A DNA stretch of 64,000 nt, from assembly GCA_013399305.1 (NCBI GenBank), contig VXAI01000159.1:248001-312000 (forward strand), read 5' to 3'. This document shows, in pieces, positions 25,133 to 36,245 of the stretch; position 1 is the first letter of the stretch; the number at the start of each line of letters is the position of its first letter. Both the position numbers and the translations under genes were made by a program. This stretch comes from Rostratula benghalensis (taxonomy: Eukaryota; Chordata; Aves; Charadriiformes; Rostratulidae). The notes beneath the pieces were generated by a model that did no database searches, was not told the origin of the DNA, and saw only the letters and a list, made by a program, of their open reading frames with translations.

Positions 25133-26489
25133 AACTTGACACTGAGCCAGACTAAATTAAATCTTGAGTTTTCACAATTTATTTTTCCTCCAGTACAAAA
25201 AATATATAAAAATGCAAAAAAACACTGAAGATAATTTTGGCCAGAAAACCTCTTATCCCACACTAGCAGTTGTCATCCAGAGATCCCTAATAAGTCTGGG
25301 GAAAGAAAGCCTAGTAAGACTCTCTTTTCAAACACCTTTTCCTCTTAGTTTAATTACATACTTTCAACACAACCACTGACATAAATAAAAACAGTTCTTT
25401 TAACTACCTCAACTGTAGCTCAAACAGATTCAGTGATATTCTTTTATCTTCTTAATCTAGTTAACAAAGATGTGCTGTAACCAGTGCACTTACAAGAAAG
25501 TAGAATTCCTGAAATACACCAAGCACAACTAATAAGACTATGATCTTCAGCAACTTTCTCATTGTATTTGCTGTGCCCAAGCACTCTAAGAAACTTCTGA
25601 GGCTGCACAAATAAGAGAGAAGATGGGTTATAAGGATGAAGGGGCCGTGTTTAGCATCCTGTTATTGATCGTGCTGTCAGGGATTTTTTAAGCAGGCCTT
25701 CTGATGTACTACTCAAGTAGCTTATGATCTTTAATAAAAGGTGTGTATGAAATACAGAAGTGTGAATATTTCTACTTCACAAAAGATGGGGGAGAGTCAA
25801 GAAAGATGATGGGATTTTCCTGAGACAAATAAAAAAAAATAATTTGTGAAATTAAGAGTACCGAATTCATCATGGGCAAACTTAGGCTTCCTCCTCTACC
25901 CCACAGGTTAGGTAAAAGTCTTACTCTACTTTTAATCTGCCAATCATGTTCATAGGGGTGGAAGGGGCGAGGAGAATAATCCGGATCTCTGTAAACACAG
26001 AATTTTTGCAGAGGTAAAGATTTGAAAAGTCAAACTGAATAGATATTAAGTGCCATACAATTAAATAAAAATACTAAAAAAATTACTACCCATGTTCCTC
26101 ATCCTTACTCTTTCTGGCTTCTGAGTGGTTCCTACCCTCACTGCCTGTGAAGGGAATCGTTAATACTATCCCTGCTTTGCTGCCTTTTTGTCCCCCTCCC
26201 CCTTCTTTTCTCTCTTCATATAGGGACAAGTACTGAAGTACTGTAGTCTCTGATGAAATTTGAAGTGTAACTGTCTAATTGTTAATCAGTCAGTAGACAG
26301 CAGCTGATAAAGCAAAATTCCAGGATGACTTCTAGTTGCGAGTGTAAAATATTAGGCAAAATTGATGTTTCCATATCTTGGTACTTACAGCCTTAAAATC
26401 ATACTCTTAAAATCAAATATCCTTCACTTTCAACAAATATTGTTATTACGAATTGGAAGTCAATTGACGGGATTTGTTGACTTAAACAG
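25133..26489. other. Unique non-coding sequence, nothing recognised
   Basis: AT-rich with short A-rich tracts (for example 25831-25840). No exon or repeat family recognised. Confidence 0.6.
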
Positions 26490-26530
26490 GACCAACAGTT
26501 AAATGACTTGCCCAAGGTTGTAAGAGGAAG
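26490..26530 (-). mobile_element. MIR-like (CORE-SINE) fragment
   Basis: AGTTAAATGACTTGCCCAAG followed by GTTGTAAGAGGAAG is the antisense of the MIR 3' half, whose sense reads CTTGGGCAAGTCACTTAACC. Only about 40 bases remain, which is typical of these very old SINEs. Assignment rests on this one motif. Confidence 0.5.
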
Positions 26531-27035
26531 GTTATATTAGCTGTATTCATTAACATTTTTTCTATCTGGCTGTGACAGCTCTAAAATGTATTGTCAGTTC
26601 CCAGGTAGTGGTCTGTGTTGCTATCCTGAAATAATCTGATGCAAAAGTATTTGCTTTCAGTGTCTTTTTGTTTGTTTGGGTTTTGTTTTTCCAATGCCGT
26701 AAAAAGATGAGGGAATCTGACTGTATTTCCTGAAACTTGGAAATAAAGTTGCATTGCTACTGAAACAAAATTCACGAGTAATTATCTTTCTGTCTAAATA
26801 TTTGTCAGTAAAGCTTTTCATTCGTGTCTCCCCCTTCAAAGTCGGCTACATTCAAAATAGTTAGTCACACCACGGCGCACAGAGATTCCTTTCTGAACAT
26901 TAGCCATCCAATCCAGCTTTTTTTAGAAGCCACCAAGAAAACGGTGACCCCTTCCACACACATATAATACAGACAGTCACTCATGCATTAACAGCCATAA
27001 ACCCCCAAAGGTCGTTTCCATGACAACCCCAGGGT
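26531..27035. other. Unique non-coding sequence
   Basis: No exon or repeat recognised. The stretch leads into the CpG-richer block that follows. Confidence 0.55.
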
Positions 27036-27830
27036 CCTTAATGACCCTGACAGTTCAATGATTTTGTTTTGTTTGAGAGTGAAGGAATAATAAGTCTTCT
27101 CCCATCACCCCCTACCCCCTCTGCCGCACTGATACGCGGTTCATTATCTGATCCCAGGCTCAGCCCTGGAGACAGAACGGCAGCCAGCTCGGAAAGACAA
27201 GAGCCTCGCCGCAGACAAAGAGCAGGGAAGGAGGGGAGCGTGCTCAGCATACTGCAGCACCACCAGCCTCATTAATTCCATCACTAGCCCAATGAGTTTC
27301 AGCGAGTGCCAGGGGTATTACAATAGTTTGTAGCAATATGTTGCGTAAGTGAGCCCCAAATCGCTCCACAGTTATTTAGAAAGTACATTTTGCATACCAC
27401 TAGCAGGAGTGCTTTTATTAATGATGTGTACCAGGAACACAATACGACATTGCAGCTAGTCTGCAGCAAGACCTATAATTTTAATGGTGTGATGAATAAG
27501 GCAATTAATGTACTTCAATCTATTTCCCATATGTATCATATTTAACTTCAGAAAACTAAAGAGATCTCCAAGAGATAGAAGTACAATAATGCATCACTAA
27601 ATGAGCAGGCTATTCCTAATGCTTTGAATGCACGTTGCTTAGTTCTGCTCTTCAGCTGAACCTTCTGTTCTTTAATTAGAAATCAGCTACAGGCATATGC
27701 AGACTTCCATCCCCAGTATTAAACACAGTGTATTCATTAAATGGTCTAGAAACCGGCTCATTGTTGATCCCTTGTCATTCTTTACAAAATTCCACTAAAA
27801 GCCACTTCCATTGTTTACATGAAATTATAT
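27036..27830. promoter_or_regulatory. Candidate conserved non-coding/regulatory block with a CpG-rich pocket
   Basis: At about 27120-27245 there are roughly nine CpG dinucleotides in 125 bases, unusual in this CpG-poor window. Downstream, 27265-27560 is balanced in composition, free of recognisable repeats, and holds typical enhancer words: CTCATTAATTCC, an octamer-like TTTTGCATACC, TTTATTAATGATGTG and GGCAATTAATGTAC. The look is that of a conserved developmental enhancer. A plus-strand frame of 68 codons (27069-27275) overlaps the CpG pocket, but I see no domain, so an unannotated first exon is possible but unsupported. Function is inferred from composition alone. Confidence 0.35.
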
Positions 27831-28696
27831 ACATCCATCTGATCAGAGTCCAGCGTTATCTCATCTTGCCTATGCTCTTACTGGTGCCATATTAAACCAG
27901 CTCTTCGGTGACCTATTTTATGGACGGATGGATCTAAATTGCCTTTGTTTTCCTTCACTTCATAGATCAACTGTGCATTGAAGGTAAATGATATACATTA
28001 CAGCTTCCAAAAGGTTTCTCTAACTACTATCAATGGCCACTGGTCCTACAGCTTTCAGCGCAGCTGCAAGTCACAATCATGCAGAGAGGCCACCGTTGTG
28101 TCTTCCTCTTCCTACTTGCACAGAGGCCTTGGGGCAGCACACCGGGACTGAAACATGCTCCTTATGGCTAAAACATCCCTGATTTTTAAGTCAGTTAGGA
28201 TAGCTTTGTACCTGAGACATTAAGGGTTTATCCAACCTTCCTAATGACAGAGAGGGTGAAGTCTTTAACGTGCTTTGGAACACGTTACATTAATTTCTCT
28301 GTTATATAAAGTTCAATCATTTGATCTGGTGAAGTCCTTAACTACAGAGGGCTTCAGGAGAAACTTGGCATGGCCCAGTACCTCTGGGTACGCTCGTCTT
28401 CCGGAACACAGGTCCCACAGTGTAGCCATCCATAAGGACTGTCCCTAACTCTTTAAGTCAACACTCCCCCTTTTATTCAGAAAAATATTTTAGGTAAATG
28501 AGTATTCCCAAAGAAGCCATCTCCCTCAGTACCCAAAATCAATGCATCTGCTTGTATTTTCACTTCTAATCATATGCTTACATTCAGTCATTATTTGGGA
28601 AAAGTTATTCAGTACTTTGTGGGACAGAAAAACTAAACAGAAAAATATAAAATTTGGCTTTACTCTGGAGTGGAATCTAACGTGAATCAAACTACT
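27831..28696. other. Unique non-coding sequence, nothing recognised
   Basis: No exon or repeat family recognised. Confidence 0.55.
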
Positions 28697-28760
28697 TACA
28701 GAGGAAGTCAGAGCCGGGACTGGAGCACAGGCACTAGACCCTTTGCACTTTCCTAGCACT
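28697..28760 (-). mobile_element. MIR-like (CORE-SINE) fragment
   Basis: AGAGGAAGTCAGAGCCGGGA then CTGGAGCACAGGCACTAGACC follows the antisense of the 5' and core part of MIR-like SINEs: CAGAGCCGGGA..AGAACCCAGG, ending CACTAGACC. The CACTAGACC ending is the form I associate with sauropsid versions. Confidence 0.6.
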
Positions 28761-29737
28761 CAATTTCTACTCCCTCAAATATAATGATACGCCTTTTAAT
28801 CTTGCCTTCACTCAGTTTATTCCTCTTCAGTACAACCTAATGCAAGGTCACTGGAAAGTCAGAGGCAGCACAGCAACCTCCAAGCCTCACGCAGGAAGGA
28901 AAAGAGATTTAAAGAAAAAAGTTAGCATCTTGCTTCTGCAGCTAATCGTTCTCAGCAGCATGTCTTGATTGTATACTACAAAGGAAATCCAAACTATCAG
29001 TTACAGACATACTATAGCCTGTGTGCTCCCCAAACATGACATTTCCTCCTGCCTGCCATCTATGCTTCTCTCCATGTTGGCAGAGATTTCAAAGTTCTGC
29101 AGAGCTTCCCTGCAGAGCAACGTACCCGCCTTTCTAAACAAGTCCTTTGCCTCTCAGTTTTATTACCATGTCCTAAGCATACTCTGTGTTATGTGGAAGA
29201 AGTCTTGGTCTGATAGCAATTACATATGCCCAGAGGCATGGATTCTCTCCTCCAAGTGTGCACACAGTTTGTGTTTATGCTAACAGCAGCTGTGCACCTT
29301 GTCATGAGGAGGAGCAGGAAGATTCCTAAAAGTACCTAAGCGGGGGAAAACCTGGTTGGGGAGCACAATGATGTTCTGTGCACACACGTAGGATGCAGCC
29401 CTCTGATCCCACCTACTTTTCATAAACACTGTCAAGTCTTAGGTGACGAGGGAAGCACCAAATATGCCAGGATTCCTATACAGCCTGCACATGCAACTAC
29501 ACTGTCTGTTTCAGGCCTTAGAACAGTGTAACACAGTCAGCTGTAAAACACAATGTGTAGCCCTGCAGAAATCTGGAGAGATGTTGTTTTTTTTTTCCAT
29601 AACTAGAAAGTATTCAGATAACCTGGATGAGATTAGGGCACTACTGAAGAGCCTCTCCTCAGAAAACAAATAGCATAAGTGTCTCTTCCCCAGTAGTTTA
29701 GGCACGAGAAGAGGCAAGACAGACAAAAGAAGTGGTT
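28761..29737. other. Unique non-coding sequence with one weak MIR-like patch
   Basis: At 28841-28895 CAAGGTCACTGGAAAGTCAG followed by AGGCAGCACAGC resembles another antisense MIR core, but the match is short and could be chance. The 104-codon plus-strand frame at 28969-29283 has no recognisable domain. Confidence 0.45.
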
Positions 29738-29860
29738 ATCTCCATTCTACACACCAGCAGAGGCGGCACAGACGGATGAAGTTACTTTCCCAAGGTTACA
29801 ATAACAGGAAGCAGGAATAGACAGCAAATTTCCTGAGATCTATCCCAGCTCTTACACTAC
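29738..29860 (-). mobile_element. MIR-like (CORE-SINE) element
   Basis: The plus strand reads TATCTCCATTCTACACACCA, then GCGGCACAGACGG, then AAGTTACTTTCCCAAGGTTA, then CAGCTCTTACACTAC. This follows the order of the antisense MIR consensus (ATTTTACAGATG, GAGGCACAGAG, AAGTAACTTGCCCAAGGTCA, and the region complementary to the 5' part) over about 120 bases. It is therefore a minus-strand copy, and the longest MIR-like alignment in this half of the window. Confidence 0.75.
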
Positions 29861-30489
29861 ATGAACAACTTTCCCTCAGTCTGAAAGTTTCCCCTCCCAT
29901 CTCCTTTGCTTCAACCATTCACAAACCAGAAATGCGTCCAACAGGATTTTTTGTGGGGTTCCCTCTTTCCTACATTTCACCTTGTCACAGTCATATAGCA
30001 CAGGGTAACAAACAACACTCCAAATTCCTTTTCCATTGGGGGATAAAAGACTCCCACTGGACCAGGTTCTACTACCTTTTAGGAAAAGACCAGCTGGAAA
30101 GTGAAAGGTTGAAGCAATGTATGAGGCATGATGTCCCTGCAGCTTTCACTTCCGTTAATTCCAATTTGCAACAACAATTCTTAAAGTTGTTATTGTACAC
30201 AGCTATGTACAAAACAAATATGGTGCAGAAAGGAGAAAAATGTGGTTTAAATTGAAGGACTGTGTGGGCTGTGTCATATCTGAATATGTATAAGACAAGC
30301 CTGTCCCAAGAGAATGTTAGTAATGAGGGGAAAAACTCAACAACACAGTGTCTGCAAACCATGATTCATCCATTCCAACATCACAATTATTAAGTATGAT
30401 TTTATTAATTCATTTGGAAAATTTAGGGTTTCAAGTTTTCACATATATCCTGCCTTGCAAAATAAATTTGCCACGAAGTGAAAGTATTT
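29861..30489. other. Unique non-coding sequence
   Basis: No further repeat recognised. The 107-codon plus frame (29932-30255) and the 96-codon minus frame (30072-30362) overlap each other and neither shows a domain. Confidence 0.55.
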
Positions 30490-30625
30490 TCAGGTCTAGG
30501 AGTGAGGACTAAAGGATTCTATTCCGTATTTTGCTACTGAACAGTACGAATCTGAGCAAGTCACTTCACCTAGGCTTCTGTAAAGTGTGTCCTAAACATC
30601 TCAGATGGTGAAACAGATTTATGGT
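30490..30625 (+). mobile_element. MIR-like (CORE-SINE) element
   Basis: The plus strand reads AGGTCTAGGAGTGAGGAC, GGATTCTATTCC, TTTTGCTACTGA, GAGCAAGTCACTTCACCT, then TTCTGTAAAGTG. This follows the sense order of the SINE core and 3' half: GGGTTCTATTCC, CTGCCACTGA, GGGCAAGTCACTTAACCT, CATCTGTAAAATG. It lies opposite in orientation to the copy 0.6 kb upstream. Confidence 0.75.
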
Positions 30626-33600
30626 TACAAAACTTTTTAAGATAACCAGATGGACAATGATTCAAAGTGAGGATAAATGTAAGGTAGTCTTAGTTATGCA
30701 TAGTTAATTGTTTACATTAATGTGGTATCTCTCTGTGCTTATATATAAAATGAGTTTATCTTCAACCAAAGAGAGAAATTTCTTGAAGTGTTGCAATTTA
30801 AGGAGCCATTTGAAACTCAGAAATACTCATTTCCCTTTTTTTTAAATGATACTGCTCATAGCTATAATTTCCATGGTAATGAAAAGACAGGCGCCTGAAA
30901 TCAAAGTGTTAGAATAACAAGCCTTTTCCATTTCATTGTTAAGAGCAGGACAATAACTGCTAAAGTTCAGATACAGCAGACCTGAAAAAACATTTTTTTA
31001 TTACCTGGCTTGCTAAAATGTCATCTGTGGCAATTTGCCCAGGCCTCCTAAGGTTGAATCAGAAGGCACTACTGTTATTTCTCCCAGTACTAGTTGTTTG
31101 TGCTAGTCTAGGCACTGTTTGATGTCAAGAAACAGGCTTCTACTGCCAGGAGGACAGGTATTAAACACTGGAATAAAATACACCGAGCCACAGTAAACTC
31201 AGGCTTTGATGCTCTACTTATTTATATTGGAATTATCACAAAACTTGGACATATGCTGTACTTTCTTTTGCCATCATAAAGTATTTCTACATTATTTGCA
31301 GAATTGTTTTCAAGATTATTTTTTAGGTTCAGCAATTAATGACAAGCGACGGTATTCTTTTCCTCATACAACAAAATATTCACAATTAAAACCTGGGGCC
31401 TGGCATAGTACAAAAAGAAAGTGCCAACAGAGGAATAAAGCTTTTAAGCAAAGGCAAAGGAGAAGGTGTTTATGTGCTGTAAGTCCAAGGGATTATATTT
31501 ATTTCTTTGACGAGGAACTGGAATCCTCTTTCCCAAAGCAATTTTAGCAATTTGAAGGACAAGATTTCAGAGGTTCTAGGTGTGGTTCCCAAAGGGTGTA
31601 AGCACATACATATCCACACCCTACAAAAATCAGTAGCTGAAGTGCATGAAAACCCTACTTAAGGGCATGTTGTCAATTGTTCCTGTAGGATGCCTATGTA
31701 AAAAACAAATAAAAATTTAAAATCCCCTTAATTCCAATCTAACCCTATGACAAATACATTCCAAAACCTCGAAAGTTTCCTGTAAACCTTGGACAAGCAG
31801 AGAAACACATGATTTTTGATGCACTGTCAAAAGCCATAGCCACTGTCAGGTAAACTCCCTGATCTCCTCGTCCTGTAAAAAATCACAACTCAGGTGTTTT
31901 TCTTCAATCTGTTTCACCTTACCTACTCAGAACATGTACTGCCACCCTCAGAGCACAGAAGAACACCAATTCTTCACCCATTTTACTCAGTAGTTTTAAC
32001 CTCTTTTTAAGCACTACATGAAAAGGTTCAGCCATCAGCTCCTCCTTTCAGTGTGCTTTTGAGTGACAAGGAACACGACTTCCCTCTTTTGCCTGGAATT
32101 CATTCCTAGCTTTGCACATCGTTTTGTTCCGCGCTTCTAACAACCAACCTGTTCCGAACGTAGGTGGAGAAAAGCACAGTTTGAGGATCTTGAATGGGTC
32201 AACCATAAGACAGATATTTAACAGTTCCATTCTTAAAAAGATGGAGGAAGTTCTAGGTATGAGTAGAAGCAGTGTGTTCATTACACGCATCTATGAAGAA
32301 CAAGACACTTGAGCTGTGATGGAGAAGGGATTGTACTGTTGGGATGAGTAGCGTGAATTCTGTCAAAGTTCAGTATCAAGGATTTAAACCCCTTGAGGCT
32401 CTGGGCCTGTGCTTTGGGCTTTATGGCAGTCATTTGTCAGTTAGTTTTCAGAGTGCTGAATCCAAGTCCCTTTTGCAAACCCAGCCTTTGAAAGTATCAT
32501 AGCTTTAAAAATCTGGCTTTCAGACCTTTAAATTTTTTTCTCTTTATTCAATAGTTCTTGCCCTGTGTCCTATTAATGGGATTATTTCATTTGTTAAAAA
32601 TCCTGACAAAGCAATCAAACGTTCTCTACTTCCTCCTACAACCAGTCTGTGAAACCAGCTTTCATGCTTCAGCTCAGCCAAATTCCAGCCTGGCCCTAGC
32701 AGGAAGATATCTCTAAGGAACTAATTCTTGAGAGCATGAGGTTTCAAATCAGCTGAGTTCACACTAATTTCAAAATCTCTGAATATCTTTTGTTATAATG
32801 CAATTGCTTGAAATTGGTAACCCCACGTGCCAATAAGCATTAGGTAAAAAAATCAAGAGATGAGTTTTAAAAAGAAAAAGATTTTTGCTCTCAATTTTGG
32901 AGCTTTATTGTGTGACAGAAAATTTTGAGAGCTTGCCACATGGATATAGTTTGAACATAGCAAACATCTTCTTCATTTTGCAAGTAGTTGTAAGACAGTA
33001 CTCATGGCAGCATAGCACTGGAAATGAAGGAGGCAGCTAGCAAGCCAAGAGAGCACTATCAAATCTGACTTAGAGGTAGAATATCCTTTACTAGGGATTT
33101 TTTTTCCTACTTTCCTCTTACTCATGTGGTGTGTGGCATAGCTGAAACTTTTTGTCCCTTTTGTATTGTCTTTCCCAAACATATATGCTATAACTTCTCT
33201 CATATTTTAACACAGGGGATCCAATATCTCAATTAGTATGAATTTCAATAACCCATCTTTTTAGATTTTTTATAATACCCAGAAAAAATTACTTTCTAGC
33301 ATAGATGTGTCTATGTCTGCATATATTTCCATACCTTTCCATTCACATGTGTTTCCATAGGAGCATATATTTCAGTAGAAAACATTTTGGTAAAAAGATT
33401 CTCAGATTACTCACCTATTCTGTCAGACGCAGGATTAAATTTACCATCTCTATTACTCCATGAACATCGCAGTATGCTGCTACCAGTTGCCATCATGAAC
33501 ACATTTTGTAAGCAAGGCCACGCTACACTTGTAGACCAAATGGTGTATGCCAAATGATTATGCAGGCCTTGAGGCACTCTGAGTGTATAAACATTTACAG

Positions 33601-34489
33601 TACAACAGATCTTTGGCCAAGTGGCCAAGTAATTGATTACAGGGCTGTGAATGTCACTGGATTTTATTTATAAAAATCCCATAACACTGGCTCTTCTTCA
33701 TGCAGAACTAGCACTGGCAGGTTTTAAAAGTAGGATGTTCTTAGGTGAATTCAGGAGCAAGCAATCTTTGGAGCAAATTGTGTAGAACAAATAGGAGCAG
33801 GTCTCACCCCAGCTACCATTTTTCCCGAATTCATGACATCTAACAATTAGGCAATAATATTACAAAGATACCCTGTCTTGCTCTAGCATAAGTGACCATG
33901 AAGAGGACTTCTCCATAGGGAATATTACAGGTAAAGCACAACAGCATTGAATTACATTAAAAATAATTTAAGAAGAAAAAGATAAAAACACCTCAGAAAT
34001 ATTTTAAAATAGAACCAGTTGAATTTTGCCTTTAAATAGACATTGAATAGCAAATGCCAGATGCTGGACAAGCGATACAGTATTATTCACTTTTTCCATC
34101 AAAAAAAAAATATGTGAGGGCTCCCTAATCCACTTCAGTACAGTCAGACACAAAGGGTAAACTCACTTTGAATAACTGGTAGACAAAAGCAAGCTGTAGG
34201 TTGGAGGCAATGACAAGTTATTTGTTATTTGTAAAATGTCTGTCTGTCCAAAACCTACGCCTTTGCAGAGCTGGTGGAGAATGTGTTACACTCCACAGCA
34301 CTTGTCACAATAGTACCACCTCACATACTCTAGAAGCAGTGTCCAGACACTACTCCCTAACAGGATACATGATTCCAGATCCTCTTCTTTCTACTTTCCT
34401 TTAACCTCTCCATTGCAGGTCTCATCCCCTTTTAAGCATCATCTCCTTTGTATTGATCCACCTTTCTTGCCATCAGGCAGAGGGAACTG
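30626..34489. other. Unique non-coding sequence, nothing recognised
   Basis: AT-rich with no exon, RNA gene or interspersed repeat that I can name. The 113-codon plus-strand frame at 31206-31547 lacks recognisable motifs. Confidence 0.55.
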
Positions 34490-34560
34490 TTCAGCAGGAC
34501 AGCAGTGGGACAGAGAGTTCAAACCAGAGCCCTGAGTTCACCAGGCGACACCACCTCACC
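34490..34560 (-). mobile_element. Possible MIR-like fragment
   Basis: GACAGCAGTGGGACAGAGAG then TTCAAACCAGAGCCCTGAGT resembles the antisense MIR core (CACAGCAAGTCAGTGGCAGAG, AGAACCCAGGAGTCCTGA). The match is partial and the call tentative. Confidence 0.35.
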
Positions 34561-35807
34561 GGCTGTCTCCAAACCCAGATATTCTCTAAGAGAAGAATGA
34601 TGCATTGTTCAGGGTAAGTATAAAGGAAACAAACCCAGATTTGTACAGTTCTTGCTGTATTTCTAAATGGCTAATCATGAATACAGTAAAAAAACTGAAC
34701 AGTTAACAGTTCTCTAACTCAGTTTTGATTGCTCTGGAAATCAAAGCCTTCTTCCAAGCAAAACCACCCAGGAAGGATTGGATCCAGGGTTTAATACTCA
34801 AACCCACTTTTCTAGAACACTGATGCTAAATGTGGCACTGATACTAAATGTTGCAATTTACAATGAAACAGATTAATTCAATTTGCCCGTGATACAACCA
34901 GAAAATTACTTAGGAAGATTTGCAGTATGTAATATTTACAGTACAATAGCACCCAGAATCACGGTAAACACTGTTCAAGTACTCTGACTGTTAGGAGCAA
35001 TGCCGAGCTACTTCCTGGCAACTCAATGGACCTGATGAATACAAAGGTGGTTTGGGGTTTGCTTTGCTTCCCTTGAGGTCCTGCCCTGAACAAAGTTAGC
35101 CAGACTACATCCAAGGTCTCAGAACAGCTAATATGTTTTTCTTTGTGCAGGATCTGTAATTGGAAAGGTCTTGGAGCAGCAGGAGGGCAGCCACGCAGTT
35201 CTGAGAGACTAGATAGCACATTTCATCTGTCACACAACCAAGAAACAAATCACTTCCAGTGGTAAGAAGCCAACAGCAGCATCTCTAGAATAGATATGGA
35301 ACAGAACTGCTGCTGCTAGAAATGATAAAGACCTATTGATCTGCTAGCCCAGCCACCTGCAAATTTCAGACTACACTCTACAGGATGTCTGCTATTGTTT
35401 TTTGGTTTGTTTGTTGTTTTTTTTCTAGACTGGTTTCAAAAGACTACATATTGATGATCCTACTACTTCCCTTGAGATTTTTTCCAGTTTTCACATATCT
35501 CTGTGTCAAGGGGAAGGAGGGAATAGGAGTGGGGGAAATTGCTTGATATGCAGCCTAAATTATGAGTTCCTTAATCTGTAACTGGATAATTCTTTAAACA
35601 ATTTCTTGCTTTCTTGATGTTCACTCCCCCACAGAAAGGTCTCCTTTTTACCTTTATTTACCCACCTTTGATATTGCCTCAGAAATCAGCTCTCCATGGA
35701 ATGGTCTCTCTGGTCAAATTTCCTGGTTGCATTTTCCAGCTTGTTACTTTCTCTCTAAGCTCTATGGGCAGCATAATTTTAGCAATCAGCTGTCCAGGAT
35801 GACAGTC
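34561..35807. other. Unique non-coding sequence
   Basis: At 35336-35372 GACCTATTGATCTGCTAGCC then CAGCCACCTGC faintly resembles an antisense LINE (CR1-type) 3' end, but it is too short to call. A T-rich tract lies at 35398-35426. Nothing else recognised. Confidence 0.5.
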
Positions 35808-35860
35808 ATAGAGAATAACAGAAATCCAAGAGTGGAAGGACCTCATGAATAGAAAACTAG
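35808..35860 (-). mobile_element. Possible CR1 LINE 3' end, minus strand
   Basis: GTCATAGAGAATAACAGAAA then GAGTGGAAGGACCTCATGA resembles the reverse complement of CR1 3' termini: TCATAGAAT repeats, then GTTGGAAGGGACCTCA. Only about 45 bases align by eye, and the expected LINE sequence does not clearly continue to higher coordinates. Confidence 0.35.
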
Positions 35861-35929
35861 GAGAAGCATGTAAACACAGGGTGTCAGAGCTTAAAATTAA
35901 AATGGGGAAAAACATGATGGTTTTTTTTA

Positions 35930-36245
35930 GAACCTTTGTAATTGTTTCATGTCAGAAGTGCCCAAGGCTAACCAGCCTTTAGTGGATTGATAAAGGACCA
36001 ATGTGTCGGGTCTTATTTAGTGGAAGAACCCAATTAATTATTATACAGAATTAGATGCCATTTAGCATTGCTTATATTACTGATGACTCGCTAATTTGGC
36101 TGGCTCTGATGTAATTACAATTAATTTACGTCCTTAATCCTAATGCTCTAACCTGGCTTTGATTTAATCAGGCTATGTGGAGGTATCACAATCAAAGCAG
36201 CATTGAGGAGTTCACTGTTAAAAAGAGATAATTACACCTTACAAA
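35930..36245. promoter_or_regulatory. Candidate conserved enhancer-like non-coding element
   Basis: This repeat-free block is dense in developmental factor motifs. Homeodomain-type sites include CCCAATTAATTATTATAC, GCTAATTTGG, GTAATTACAATTAATTTACG, CCTTAATCCTAATGC and GATAATTACACC. TCF/LEF or SOX-type words CTTTGATTTAATCAGG and AATCAAAGCAGC lie on both strands. Motif variety and even composition, rather than simple AT-richness, set it apart from its flanks. Such blocks in gene-poor vertebrate DNA often regulate a distant developmental gene. I cannot name the target, and conservation has not been tested. Confidence 0.4.

Noticed and set aside
28969..29283. 104-codon plus-strand frame
   Set aside because: No domain or splice support; typical chance frame.
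35336..35372. LINE 3' end, minus strand
   Set aside because: A GACCTATTGATCTGCTAGCC phrase alone is too short, and no continuation was found.
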